DNA of 64,000 nucleotides, taken from positions 632,032-696,031 of the forward strand of contig CAJNOP010000027.1 in assembly GCA_905250075.1 (NCBI GenBank), given 5' to 3'. The notes under the pieces were generated by a model. That model was not told the origin of the DNA, made no database searches, and was given only the letters and a program-made list of their open reading frames with translations. A program made the position numbers and the translations under genes. The stretch is from Rotaria sp. Silwood1. Taxonomy: Eukaryota > Rotifera > Eurotatoria > Philodinida > Philodinidae. Positions 31,201-44,531 of the stretch are shown here, in pieces. Position 1 is the first letter of the stretch. The number at the start of each line of letters is the position of its first letter.

Positions 31201-31642
31201 TAAAAAGAAAAGTCAAATTACCGGTACAAGGTCACGTTTTTCATTATCACTTGGTTTAAAACCTGGAATAAAATGAACAAAATCTTCATAAATAGCTAAT
31301 TGATGTGATGATAATGGTCCATAACGTAAACGTATAGGTTCTAATAATCTATCTGACTGAAATTCAGCTACACTTGTTGCAGTTGGTAATTGTCGTCCTT
31401 CTAATCGACAACGTTGTCGAATTTCAATATCACCAGCTAAACGTTGATCAATTAATTGTATAGCACGATGTATTGTTATACGTTGTAATAGACAACAACA
31501 TAATTCAATATTTGATGCTGCTATTTCTGTTGCTGCTTGATGAATCATTTCACGTGTTTGACTCGATAATTGATCATTTGTTGTACCATTTGTTGTTGTT
31601 GTTGTATTCGTTGATGATGATGATGATGAATCATTATTATTA

Positions 31643-31674
<32 letters not shown>

Positions 31675-34600
31675 TGTTGTTGTTGTTGTTGTTGTAGAAT
31701 TTGTTGATGGTACTTGTGGAACACCAAGAACTGTTTGTAAATGTGTTTTAATATATGATTGTATTTGATCTTGTAATGCTGGACGTGCTGTTATAAGTAC
31801 AAGACCACTACTTAAATAAGCAACCATATTACGTGCTGATGTACGTAATTGTTGTTCATCAGGATTTAAAAGAAAATCTTTTCGTACAATTGTTTCAGCT
31901 GCACTGGTTGCAACTTTAAGCGAACGTTGAACTGTTTGAAGACTTTCATTAATAGCTTGTTCAATAGGTGAATGTATATAAGTTTTAAGACGTGGATGAT
32001 GTTGAAAAAGTAATATATTTGGATTTATTTCAAGCATTGAACTTAATGATTGAAATATTGATGGTTTAAAATCAGATAATTTATATTTAGGTACAGGTGG
32101 AAGTGTTGATGATGTTGATGATGATGACGATGATGATGATACAGGTAATGTTTGTTGTTGTTGTTGTTGTTGCATTGAAATAGGTAATATAGATGATGTT
32201 GCTGTTGTTGAAGATTGTTGACTTGTTGGTAATTGATGATAATTAAGAATAGCTGGATCATTATATAGAGATGATGATACTGTTGTTGAATTTGTTGATT
32301 GTTGAGATTGATAAACATGAGATGTTACACCGGATGATTGACGATTATTATTTGATAATTGTTTTTCAATTTTATCAAAATATTCTTTATTTGATAATAT
32401 ATGATGAATTGGAAGATCCTTAAAGATAAATTAAAACAAAAATGTTAACATAGTTCAAGATATATATATATAACTAGTTGAGAAACTGTTGAATATTTAA
32501 TAAGATGAAAATAATGAAAGAATTTCAGTTCTTTTGTCTTTCATGATGTATATTTACTAATGAAATATTTCACTATAATGTTTCAATAATGTCAACGAAA
32601 CTAGAGATAGTTTTATTGATTTTCTTTGAACTAAGAAGAAAAGCTTCCTATCTAATTAAAGTTGTTTTTCAGTCAAGACTAAATCTATTGTATAGCTCTC
32701 AGTGAGCTATGAATACCTTCAAAACAAAAATTCCGATAATTAGCTTATTACTCCAGAAATATTACAAATTTTTATGATATTCTTTAGTACAACGGAACGA
32801 TTTCCTTAGCTTTTTTTTCTAACTTCGATTTTGCCCAAAGACAAATCTAAACGAAAATACTTGATCGGGTAAGTTTCACGTCTTTTCGTTGTTCCCATTC
32901 TAAGATACAACATTGATAAAAATGTGTTTCTCATATTACTGGTATCTACTCGAACATTCGATATGCTCATTTCAGGATAGAAAGACCTGCAACTTTCATC
33001 GTAATCTATTGTCCGTTGAGGCAGCATGTACACGAAGTCAAAAATCAGAGTTCCTCAAGAGACCACAGCATTGCTTGTAAAAAACTAACTCTTTACAAGA
33101 TTCATAACTCCATAGAGTCTACAATACAATATACATAATCCCCATTCAAAAAGAATTCTTTAAATAGTACTCCGAAAGTTTCCGATACTTTGATATTGAG
33201 ATCTCTGATATGTTACATCCAAAGCTCTCAATAGTTTGTACAAATCCAGTAGGCTACAAATATATGACAGATATCTACTCTTTTTCCCTTTATGCAAACA
33301 TCATTCTTAATAAAACACTTAAAAAATTAATGTCTTTTTTTGTTTTCAATATCTTTTTTCTATTGATAAAACTTACATTCAATTGAATTTGTAATTGTCT
33401 ACAAAGTACTTCAATTTCAAATTTTAAATTTAATTTGAAATCTGGTGAAGCATGCATTTCAGCAAGAACAGACATAATACCCATTAACCATGGATTGGGT
33501 TGTTGAAAAATCTATTTAAATTAACAAAAATTATTCATATAAATTAATGTATGTTTTTTTTTTGGTTGCGCGCATACTTTGCTTCGTGTACATGATTCTA
33601 AAATTTTTGCTACAAATGGTATCACATATAATAATTCTTGTGAACCCATATGATATGCTTCAATAACTAAAGATTTGATTTCTAAATCCTATAAAATACA
33701 AACAAAAAAAAATGAAAATAATTTTTGATTTTTGATTTATCTATAAACCGTAGCAAGAATTGGTTTATTTTTTGCAATTGTTATTATTCCAAGCCAATGG
33801 CCAAGATTTTTTAATAATGCACGATCAGGGATATTATTCATTTGTTTATCACTTAATAAAAGAATCTAAAAGCAAAAAAAAAAATTGAAAATATTCTTAG
33901 TTTTTATTTTTATTTTTTACTTTAATATTTCGATGTGTTTCAGTTAATACAGTATCATAAAGTATCAGAACATTAATTGTATTTATAAAACCAGCATATA
34001 AGGAATGAAAATTTGGTTCAATTGAAGCACGTTTCATAACTAAATATTGTGCAACCCATTTCCATAATTGATCATCATTACCTAAAACTTCTTTTAATTC
34101 TTCTGCCTATTAAAAAAAAACGAAACTCATTATTAAATAAAAACAAAAATTTTTTTTTATTTCTAAAACCTTTTGAGATAAATTAGCAAATGATAAATTA
34201 TTAAATGTAAATGCAACTTTATCATTTATTTGTTCGGGTGGCGGTTTTACTCGTACAAGAAGATAACTTGGATCACTCATTAATGTTCGTATATTTGCAT
34301 TTTGTGTTAATGATGGCTAAACAAAAATAAGTCAAAATTTGCTTTTTTTTCTTTTTTCTTGAACAACTTACTCCTTTTTGTGCTGGATTTTCTCTTCCAA
34401 CACCACCATTTCCAGTAACATATTGTTGTTGATTTGTTATTGGTGGACCACTATTCATACGTGGAAACATATTTGATGTATTCATAGTTGAATGTGATAT
34501 TTGTGGTTGTGGACTAACTGTTGTTGGTGCTGTTAAATTTGATGTTGGGGTTAATGTACGTAATTGATCAAATTGTTGTTGAATATTTGTTTTAGTACCA

Positions 34601-37600
34601 TATTCAAGATATTCACGAATATTTAATGGAATTTCAGAATAAGTTAATAAACTTCGTAAACCTTGTAGAAATTGTGGTTGTTCACGAATTCTAAATAATA
34701 TTATTCATATATACAAAATAAATTATTGAATGAGTTTAGAAGTCTAACATATATATTAGTCAGAAATGTACAGGGCTACTCTACCCCATAGAATAAGGTA
34801 AGGAATAGAAAATTATTTTATTAAGCATAAAACGTACGAAAAACAAAAAACAAAATTATTTTACCATAAAACCTCAAATGTGATTACTATTTTTCTATTT
34901 CTCACCTTTCAAATATTTGTAGCTAGAGTAAATTTGGCAAAGAGCACGGTAAATAAATTCGTAGAGTACAGATTTTTTCCACTAAGATAAGTGGAAGTAT
35001 TAGAAAAATTTTCTTAATCAAAGTACAAAGTACGAAAAACAAAAAAAAAAACGTGTTATTTTTAGAAATCGATTTCAAAAACTTGTTTGTTTACATTGAA
35101 GTATAATTTTCAATGATAGAAAACATGTAAATTTAATTGAAAATTTTACAAACATACACAAAAAATAATTTACATATACAATTATCATTAACTTATATTC
35201 TATCCTATCTATAATCATTGTTTTGTGTTTATATATATAAGATTGAAGGGTATCTTAAATATGAGGAGGGTTACTTCCTTTCGTTTTTTTTTTCTTCCTT
35301 AATGTATCACAATATCTTCTTCGCTTTTTCTCGATGTTTTTTTTTTATGAGTTATCTTCCTCTTTTCGAATTTGATTAGTTCGGAGATACTTCTGATAAG
35401 ATTTTGAATAATTTTATTACTAAAAATAGACTATTTATTTACTCAATTCGAATAATAATATAAAAAATCTCTTTTTTTTTTTCTTCAATAAAACAAACCT
35501 TATTTTACATCTATCAAGTGCTGTAATAGCAAAATTCCATAAATTTGTTCCTATAGGTTTTTTTAAACCTTCTAATATAGCACGATATGCAGCAATTAAT
35601 GCTTGTTGTTGAAATAATCCACGTTCAAAAAGACCACCAAATAATTGTGCTGTTAAATGTAATTCACGTTCAGGATATTGAGTATAAAATTTATATTCTT
35701 CAAATAAATTTCTTATACCATTATGAAAAACATCCTTAAAAATAAAGAAAACAAAAAAAAAAATTATTTGAAAACACATTTTTTTTTTTTTGATCAGACT
35801 TTTTCTCGTTGAATTTGAGAATCTTTACAACGTGTCATTATATCAAGAAATTCATCAACTGATATTGGTGGTGGATTACTTGTTTTTGAATATAAACGTT
35901 TAAAATAAACATCAACATCAGCTATTTCACTCATTGATGATGTTGTTGTTGTTGTTGCTGTTGTTGTTGTTGTTGATGATGATGATGATGATGAACCAAT
36001 TGCTAATGAATCATTACCATTGGCATCTTTTTTTTTTAATAAAATAAAAAATAAAGATAAAGAAACTAAATGATTGTTTTTTTCCTCACTGAGAAGATGT
36101 TCACTTGGATCCATCATCATTATTCTAATAAATACAATCGAACTATGTTGAACTTTTCACTTTCTTTTCTCTTTTTCTCTCGCTCGCGATTTTACTATCC
36201 CATAGACAACTATATACATAGACCCTGGATAAATCTGATCATATAATGTTAATTTTACTGTAATCGTTGCATGATTTGTTAATATATATATATATATTGT
36301 TTTGTCAAAAATACGAGTTATAATAGTGGACGTGTCGACAAATCTCTATTTTTCTCGCTCTGTGTCTTTTTCTCTCTCTCGATATATTTTTTTTTTTTCT
36401 TTTCTTTTTTCTATTCGTGTTTCTTCTGTTCTATTGCTGCTATTACTATTATTTCCACTCATACACGTATACAAACCAAAGTGCCTTTTCTCCGTATGTC
36501 TCTCGGCCGCCGTTTTTGTTTTTGTGTTCGATGGATGACGTACGCATTTGTTCTTCTCGTTCTCTCTCGATGTATATATATATTCATTATGGCATCCTCT
36601 ACTATGGACGATTTTGACGTGGCCGCGCGGCAGCACACGCTTTTTTTTTTTTGATATACAAAAGCGACAGTTACAAAAAAAAACAAATAAACTTCTTTTT
36701 TTTTTTTTTTGTTTTTCTTACTTAGTAATGAACGAAGTTGAGCTGTTAAGGAAAGTCCATTGGATGGATTTGTAGGTGATGGTGTAAATGATGTTGGATG
36801 ATGATATAATTGTTGAGAATTTAATGATAATGATATAGATGCAGGTCTTTGTAATGTTGGTTCAGTAAGATTTGTATTTGAAAATATATTTCCTGTTGTT
36901 GTTGTTGTTGATGATGTTAATGTATTAAAAATTTTAGCTGTTGATAACATTGTTTGAATTTCTTGAATAAGATCATTATTTGTTATTGATGATAATGCTA
37001 ATTGAAGAACAGTTAATAGAACATTTATTGTTTCAGCATTTGTTATTGGTTTTAAATTTATATCATCTTTTGATAATGGTGGTGGTAAAAGTAATTGTGG
37101 AGCTTTTTTACGTAAATATTGTATTGTTGTTTGAACAAATAATTCCTTAGAATATAAATTTTAGATTAAATATTTTCTTTTTTTTTTTATTATGTATATT
37201 ACTTGATGTTCACGTAATTTATCTGATAACCATTTATCTAATTTTAAATAACCACGTCTTGATGCTAAACAAGCAAGATCAAGTATAAATGTCATAGGTT
37301 GTGCTGCAAGTAATGTTGGTAAAGTTTTTAAATCTTGTACAATTTCAAGTACACGACTAAGACGTTGTTGTTGTTCATTATCATTTGCTCGATTATACCA
37401 ATCAGATAATGATGTTAAAAGTGTTGTACGTAATATTGTTGTATGATGCTTTAATAAAAAAAATGAAAAAAAATTATTTATTTTTTTTCTTTAAATTTTT
37501 CTTACTTGTAAATTCCACATATAATTAAGCAATGGATTTGCATTAGGACTATTAGCAAGAAATGTTGGAATGATTAATAGTAATAATTCTTGTTTTAATG

Positions 37601-40600
37601 TTGTCCATATAGTCTTAAATTATGGAGAAAAAAAAAAAACAAAAAATTTCAAATGAAACTCTGTATCGAAATGAAGTTTATTGGATGAAAATCCGATTTA
37701 TAGAAAAATTTTTTTTTGAACCTAAATTCGATATATTCTTCATATATATGAGGTTAGACTTTCAAAATATGACATGAATGATAGAAGTATTTTGTTGTAG
37801 TTCGATGTTAAAATGAAATATTAGTAAAATAGTTGCAACTATGAATATTATTTAAATGATTAAAATATATTAGTGTTTTTTTTATTATTGATTCTAATAC
37901 AAAATCGATGAATATGAGATTTTTAATCAAAGATTCATACTTCTAATCTTCAGAGATTTTATGCTAATGCTTAAATCTCAAACTATGATATTCAAATTGT
38001 TTATTAAACATATGAATATTTACAAATACTAGAAAAGATTTAAAAAAGCTCAGGGCGACATAACATGAAAAAATTTAATATGTAACAAATCTATATATAA
38101 TAATGAAATTGCATTAAAACATCGTATACTTTCTTTGTTTCATTGAAGGTTATAAATAGTCTTTCTTTAATGTATTAGCAAGTCATATTTCTAAATTGAA
38201 AATTTCATTAACATTAATATCCAAAAAATAAAAAGATTTTATATTTTAAAAAAATTAGTCCTGTACGAAGGTCCTATGTTTCTAAAAACTTATCATCAGT
38301 CGAGAGTAAATAACAGATCTGTATGCATTTTGATGACTAAAGTTATCGATAATATTGATTACAGTATTTGAAATGTTTAATACTAGAATGTTTTTGAATA
38401 CTACAAGTATCATTGTGTTAGAAAATAATCTTTTTTCTTACATTTATACTTATTTGACAAGATATTTCATAGAGTAATGAAATAGATCTCAAAATAATAT
38501 TAAATTTTTACTCAAGTCTAAGAAGACGATGTCATAAACAATGAAAACTGGTTACATTACATTGTCATAATCTGGCATTGCAGATAATCGAGGAAAACTA
38601 TCGTCATTTTCTAGTGAAAATCATGGCTTGTAAAACATAATGTTGACTTATAGGTAAAATGCTGGGAAAAAAAATAATACACTAATACGTCGTTTTATAA
38701 TCTTTTCGATCCCTTGAAAATCTTTTTAACCTTCACAAAAGAGTAGAGACAATGACAGAGTCTTGATATAATACTAATATTGTAACATAGAAGATGTGGG
38801 TGAAAAGAACAAATGTACTCACATCCACACCTTTGTTTTTTTTCAAGTATTGAATTTTTGTCTTTCAGCATTTCTACACTCAACTCATTGTTCTTTCTAA
38901 TTATCGGGAATATAAAAATTCTAACTTGTAACCTTTTTAATAAATTTGAATAAGATCATTAACATATTTCTAAACAAACGTATTAATTTCTATTAAGGGT
39001 TCTCGCCCCTCTCTTTTTTGACCGTTTCCGATTCTCGAAGACGGTACAACCGATCAAGCTGAAATTTTCAGCACAGATAGACCATCAAAAATAACAAGAT
39101 ACGTGTTCGAGGAAAAAAATTTGAAGTCAATTTTTTGCGAAGTTTTCTGGAAAATTCTGGTTTTTCAGAGGCCCGCATCCTGGTACATTACGACTCCCTC
39201 AAACTTTATCCGATTGGGCTGAAAATTTTTTTTTGGAGGATCCTAAGACTATTTCTCAGAGGTAAATTTAAGCGTTTTCAAAAATCTCACTTTCTTTTTT
39301 TTTTTTTTATAAGAGAAATACACCAAGGTTCGGAGTCAAAGCTCAGGTCCTAGCCTTCAGGATCCTATAAATCTGTGTAGGAATGTCAAAAACGAAAACG
39401 CTCGATTTTATCTCTAGAGAACACTTCCAAGTATTAGTGGTAAAAATTTTAGGCCGATCGGACAAAGTTAGAGGGGGGTCGTAAGCAATCAAGTTTGAGA
39501 AAATTGTGGTTTTGCAATATGCTAAGGAAAAGAGAACAATTAGTAAGGTATTTAGAGCCGCTTAATGTATCTAATTGTACACAACACTTGAGGCTATAGT
39601 ATCATATGCTCAACTCGAAATTGAGTTTTTGGTCAAAAAAGAGGGGGGGGGGTACCCTTAATGAACCTGTAACTTTAAGTTGTACTGTTTTCAAAAAAAA
39701 ACTAATCAATTAGAATATTCTTTGTTTGTAATGATAAAATTATATCGAATAGTTTCATAACTTACATGAAGTTGTAACAATCCAAGAAAAATCAATTCAC
39801 CCGAACGTTGTATTCCATGTCGAAATATTTCTAATACAGTCGAATATAAACCTGTATCAGCAATACGTAATAAACATTCAATTAAATTTAATGAACGCCT
39901 ATAAGAAAAAAACAATAAGATAAAATTTATTATTCTTTTATATTTTAATAACCAAGTCCATGTTTCTTTTGTATCATCAAGTGGATGTTTGAGACAATCA
40001 ATTAAAACAGGATGTGCTGGATAATCACCAAAACAAAAAACATCTGGATAACGAATAGCTTGTGCTAACCATGATAACTAAAGTTAAATAAATTGAATTT
40101 TGTTCTTTTGTATTTTTTCTCTCTTACTTGTCCTTCTACATTATTCCAACGTCCATAAAGTAGATCAATATATAGTTCAACTGGTAAAGCTCGACGAAGT
40201 GCAGTAACAAGAAGTACTAAAGCTTGTCGATCACGTACAATAAAACCGGGATGATCAAGTTCTTTTACAACATCTTTCCAATTAACTGTTGGGACCTATT
40301 AATATCAAGTTTTTTTTTTTGATTATACAAAAAAACAATTAAACATTGATTTTTATTCATACTAAATCATTAATTGCAAGAACAAATGTATCAACATTCC
40401 ATGTTTGTAAGGAATTTTTTTCATTATTTATTGTTATATCACTACCATTAGAATCCTAAATATATTTATGAAAAAAACAAAATGATCGATTATTTTCGAA
40501 TCAATATTTACATAAATATGTGTATGTTCATTAAGACCAGAATAAGTTTTAATCATAACAGAAAGCATTCGTGCAATTGTTGATGGTTTTAATTCTTGTA

Positions 40601-42936
40601 AACCAAAATGAATAAGTGCATTTCGACAATCTTCAACACCAGCTGTAAAATTATAACCCATTTCAAGGATAACATCAGCTAGAGAACCATCCATTTGCCA
40701 CTGAAATAATAATAAAACAAAGTATTGAGAATAGAGAATTTTATAAAAAAAATTTTTTTTTTCTTCTTATTTTCATACCACAGTTGTTGGAAGATTACTT
40801 GAATCTGATAATAATTGATTTGATGTAAGATCTGTTGATAAATCGTTAGATGAATAAAGTAAAGGTAAAAGTATTATGGAACCATTATTTCCTATTCGTT
40901 CTCTTGGATATTCTGAAATAGAAATAAAATTAATTTGATAAATATTGATTTAAAATAATTATTTTTTTAACCTTTTCGTAGAACATTAAGAAAATTTTCA
41001 AATTCTTCATTTTTAATCAATGGTCCCATTGAATCATTTGATAGATATTGTCGAATGAATAGTAAAAGTGAATGAAGTACTTCAATTGATAGATCAATTA
41101 AACCTGTTTCATTCATGCCATTATCTTTTTTTTTTTAAATAAAAATTGAAAACAAATAGAATCAAATAATATAGAAATCATATATCGAAATTACATCAAT
41201 AACATAGGCTAGTATTTTTACTCTTACAAAATAACAAAATTCTGTTGTACATGTTAATTAATCAACAAAACAATATACCATTTCATAGATTCTTAAATAT
41301 ATGTCAAGAAAAAAGTATAGAGTAGTTTCAAAAAATTGATATTACAAATTAATTTTCGATTTTTTTTTGCGTAAGGGAAACTTCTATAAAAAAATCTAAA
41401 ATGTGTTTTGAATAGAAAAATTTATTTTTGACAAAGATTTGAAGAAAAATAAGCTTTTCCAGTATTCCAAAAATCTAGAATAGAACCCTAAATCTAGTTT
41501 TTCAACATACAGAAGCCAGAAAAAAAAAACAGTTTCTATCAACTACATAGAACAACTGATTCTCAACAAAATATAATATCTCTAAGTTTTCCACAGCGTT
41601 TTCGGACAGATCTACATCGATACTAAGTAACGTCCAAATAATCTTGTAAAGAATTAGTTGCTCTGTAGTTCAATGTAATGAATAGATGTTGGAATTTCTA
41701 AGAATCATGTATGTCTCTAAAATCTTTGTTGGAAACAATTTCCTTTTTTTCTCAAGCTGTTGCTCCGATTAGTTCTGTATTAATCAATTTCTGAAGCTAC
41801 AGTCTCTGACAGTCAAAAAAGAAAAATTTAACTCCTTACGGCACATATGGGCAAAATGGTTTCAATGTCATTAGAATCGGCACCAATGTTTTTGCATTTA
41901 GATTAATATCTTTAAAGTTTTATACAAAAATTACTGAATAATGATCACATCGGTATTAGTTGTTATAATATTAATAGTTAAATTAGTCATCTCTTTTCAT
42001 AAACAATAGAATTATCGAATACATAAGCATATACAATAGACGAAGTATTAGTCAGTAAAAAAGAAAAATGATGAATTTCTAACAGAGAGGATATAAGAGA
42101 TTTTGAGCTTATTGACTCTGCTCGAAAATGATATTTCATTTTTTGCTAATACAGAATCACGAAACTCAGTTCGAAAATTTTTCTAACTGAGGTCGGGACC
42201 AAAACCGATCGGTCAAACTCATTATTTATTCTAATCTATGTTTTTTTACAATCAATATTTTGTCTTTCATTCTTTTCAAACATACCACTGGATGCAATTC
42301 GAATAAATTCAGGTAAACGTTGTTGTATATGTTCGTGTGTTAATAATTGAAGTTCAGTATGTGTTGAGTTTTGTAAAGCAAAAACAAATATAAGTTCTTG
42401 TGCACGATTTAATTTAAATAATTTACATAATGATGATAAAAATTCATTCGAAGATGATGGCAATTTAAGTGACTATAAAGAAAGAAAGAAAAAAAAAACC
42501 ATTTAAATTGTTTTAATATAATTATTCAATTTTTTTGTTTTTTTTTTACTTTTTGTGTTATCGCCGTATCAAAAGCATAACAAATTAAAGTTACAAAATT
42601 TGGTTTAGATATTAAGAATGGAATTTCTTGTAACCAATAATTTAAATGAATATTTTCTGAACGTTTTATTAATGAACTATTTTGTTCAATTGATTGTAAA
42701 TCAAGATATGATATTAAAGTTCGATATAAATGTCGTTCAGCTTCAAATCCATGTTCTGATACGAGCTGGAAATATATAAATAAAAAAAAAAAAAGAGAAA
42801 GAACAATAAATTATTTTTTGAAAGTAATATATACATTAGCTATTTCGGCAAGTGAACTTTTGAAGTTTTTCTTTGATAAAGTTTTTATTGTAAATGAAAT
42901 TTGAGCAAGTGCTATTGACACTGCATCAAGATTCAT
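25290..42936 (-). CDS. CNOT1: CCR4-NOT complex scaffold subunit 1 (CNOT1)
   Basis: CNOT1 is the scaffold on which the CCR4-NOT deadenylase assembles and to which RNA-binding repressors dock. Exons (- strand): 42936-42835, 42765-42550, 42472-42286, 41124-40972, 40912-40779, 40700-40512, 40455-40363, 40295-40128, 40077-39953, 39898-39766, 37613-37506, 37448-37203, 37145-36722, 36026-35800, 35734-35499, 34690-34372, 34316-34170, 34106-33921, 33865-33749, 33688-33578, 33511-33377, 32418-31222, 30350-29445, 29124-28712, 27564-26626, 26574-26440, 25383-25290. They join to 2479 residues (human 2376), starting [14 protein letters not shown] as in the family. Recognised in order: N-terminal HEAT region, the tristetraprolin-binding helical region ([11 protein letters not shown]), the MIF4G CAF1-binding module ([34 protein letters not shown]), the CNOT9-binding region and the C-terminal NOT1 domain ([35 protein letters not shown]). 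Low-complexity Ser/Thr/Asn/Gln inserts sit in linkers. The last 30 residues differ from vertebrates and end in a Gln-rich tail. One acceptor (before 36026) follows a poly-A run rather than a pyrimidine tract. Confidence 0.96.
25632..25944. mobile_element. hAT-type MITE with perfect 8-bp target duplication
   Basis: The element is 313 bp with perfect 13-bp inverted ends TAGAGGTGTAAGC, flanked on both sides by GTCTTGAT (25624-25631 and 25945-25952). Eight-bp duplications and ends of this type are the mark of the hAT superfamily. It is clearly more GC-rich than its surroundings (several GGCGGCGG runs) and has no transposase. It lies in the last CNOT1 intron (25384-26439). Confidence 0.88.
31590..31690 (-). 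repeat. Coding trinucleotide tracts in CNOT1
   Basis: In the CNOT1 exon 32418-31222 the minus strand carries runs of Thr, Asn (about 14 in a row) and Ser codons, built from imperfect trinucleotide repeats. They fall in the linker between the MIF4G module and the CNOT9-binding/NOT1 part, where length is poorly conserved. Smaller Ser/Thr/Gln runs occur at about 32090-32175, 35935-35990 and 28985-29010. Confidence 0.75.
32704..33120. mobile_element. Diverged relative of the 22.6-kb foldback
   Basis: Within the CNOT1 intron 32419-33376 several blocks match the 22.6-kb foldback. GAGCTATGAATACC lies at the left and TTTCACGTCTTTTCGTTGTTCCCATTCT in altered form in the middle. GAGACCACAGCATT followed by a degenerate CTTGTAAAAAACTAAC lies at the right, in the order expected of left arm, spacer and right arm. 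Divergence is high, so this is an old copy. Confidence 0.45.
38997..39657. mobile_element. 661-bp element with TTAA target sites
   Basis: The inverted ends read inward as GGGTTCTCGCCCCTCTCTTT (left) and GGGTACCCCCCCCCTCTTTT (right) and continue into TTTTGACC on both sides. TTAA flanks each end (38993-38996 and 39658-39661), as for piggyBac-type and related TTAA-specific elements. A second, inner pair of inverted arms lies at about 39188-39300 and 39375-39485. No transposase frame. It sits in the 2.15-kb CNOT1 intron 37614-39765. Confidence 0.75.
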
Positions 42937-43649
42937 TTTATTTGAAATGACCGAAGCCGATAATGAAAATATTTGAGTCGGAATGATTAAATTTTTGATA
43001 TAATTTGTTGATTATAAATAGAATCTAGAAACAAAAAATCATTTATTAATAATTAATTTCAATATTCATTTGATAAAATATAATTGAAAAACAAATAAAA
43101 ATATATTTAAATCAAAAAAAAACAAGCAATTCAATACACATGATAGATAATGTCTAAGAACAGATAAATATGAAAAGTTAATTGTTTCTATTTGATTGTT
43201 CTTTCATGTACAATTGATTGGAACTATGATTGACAAATTATTAATAGTAGAAAAAATCCTCTACATATCAGTATTAAACATTTTTATTGATTATATTCGA
43301 ATATGATGGATTTCTCTGTACAAGAAGATTGAATATAATTATACGAAATTCGCGACTCAATTTCTTCGACGATAGATGTCACTTCATAACAAAGTTAATA
43401 AATATCGTTCGAAAATATATACGCGAATTTTTTGATAGCAAAATATAACAACCAAACCTACATTAGATTCATTTGTAATGTTTTTCAACAAATTGACAAT
43501 ACTTTATACACGAATTGAACTAATTGACAGTTCTAGTGACAATATTAGTAGATGAGTATTTATGAAGTATTCATGATAAAAAACAAACGTTACAAAAGTT
43601 CACAAGTACGCAACTTGTAATCAAGGGTTTTTTACGAGTACTTCTACAT
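42937..43649. other. CNOT1 upstream region
   Basis: AT-rich interval between the CNOT1 start and the foldback element. It should hold the CNOT1 promoter and 5' untranslated region, but no distinct TATA or initiator element stands out. Confidence 0.4.
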
Positions 43650-44531
43650 AAAGGATATCTCATAATAACTGATGATAAATTGTTAATGATATTTTTCATA
43701 CTTTTTTGTTGATGTAGAGGACTGAAGTTTTTATCACATGTATATTTAATGAAGATCTCTTATTTCTGAAAGTTTCAACTCTTTAGCTAAAACTAATGGT
43801 GATATATATTGGCAAGACTGAAATACATAAACTTTTGTAATAAATATTACAAGATAGTTCCATGAGTAGTCAACCATAAAATCACAAAATAATCAGAAAA
43901 GTTTCTTTAGTATCAAACTTTTCAGAGTTTTACTCGCTGATCATTTTGGTAATAAAATTTTCGAATATCATTGAGAAATGACGATATTATAGTCAAAACA
44001 TTTATCGTATACAATATCCAATCGAGATCTATTCCTCCTATTCAGCTATATCTAAGATAATCGACTATAGGGTTTTGTAGAGCAAAGTTTCTTTTACAAA
44101 ACCTGCCATGTCACATTTCTCCAGAATAAAGCCGTTTTGAATTATGTGAATCGGCTTTTACTTACATTTTACAATGTTTAGTATATTGCCTATAACCTCG
44201 TCATTTCTCAATGAAATTTGAAAATTTTTGTTACCAAAATGATCAGCGAGAAAAACTCTGAAAAGTTTGATAAGAAAGAAACTTTTCTGATTATTTTGTG
44301 ATTTTTTGGTTGACTACTCATGGAACTATCTTGTAATATTTATTACAAAAGTTTATGTATTTCAGTCTTACCAATACATATCACCACTAGTTTTAGCTAG
44401 AGTGCTGAAACTTTCAGAAATAAGAGATCTTCATTAGATATACATGTAATAAAAACTTCAGTCCTCTACATCAAAAAAAAGTATGAAAAATATCATTAAC
44501 AATTTATCATCAGTTATTATGAAACACCTTT
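43650..44531. mobile_element. Long foldback repeat (arms about 342 bp)
   Basis: The left arm 43650-43992 and right arm 44190-44531 are near-complete reverse complements (for example TCAGTCCTCTACATCAA on the right answers TTGATGTAGAGGACTGA on the left). The spacer is 197 bp. No coding capacity. Arm sequences are unrelated to the 22.6-kb foldback as far as I can see, so this is a second family. It lies about 700 bp upstream of the CNOT1 start. Confidence 0.85.

Noticed and set aside
31473-31697. Plus-strand Leu/Met/Tyr-rich frame
   Set aside because: It is the antisense shadow of the repetitive CNOT1 exon.
36346-36721. Minus-strand frames continuing past the CNOT1 exon end at 36722
   Set aside because: The donor GTAAG at 36721 and the in-phase next exon at 36026 show these are intron sequence.
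39135-39353. Plus-strand 72-codon frame
   Set aside because: Inside the TTAA-flanked noncoding element. Both inverted arms give similar chance frames.
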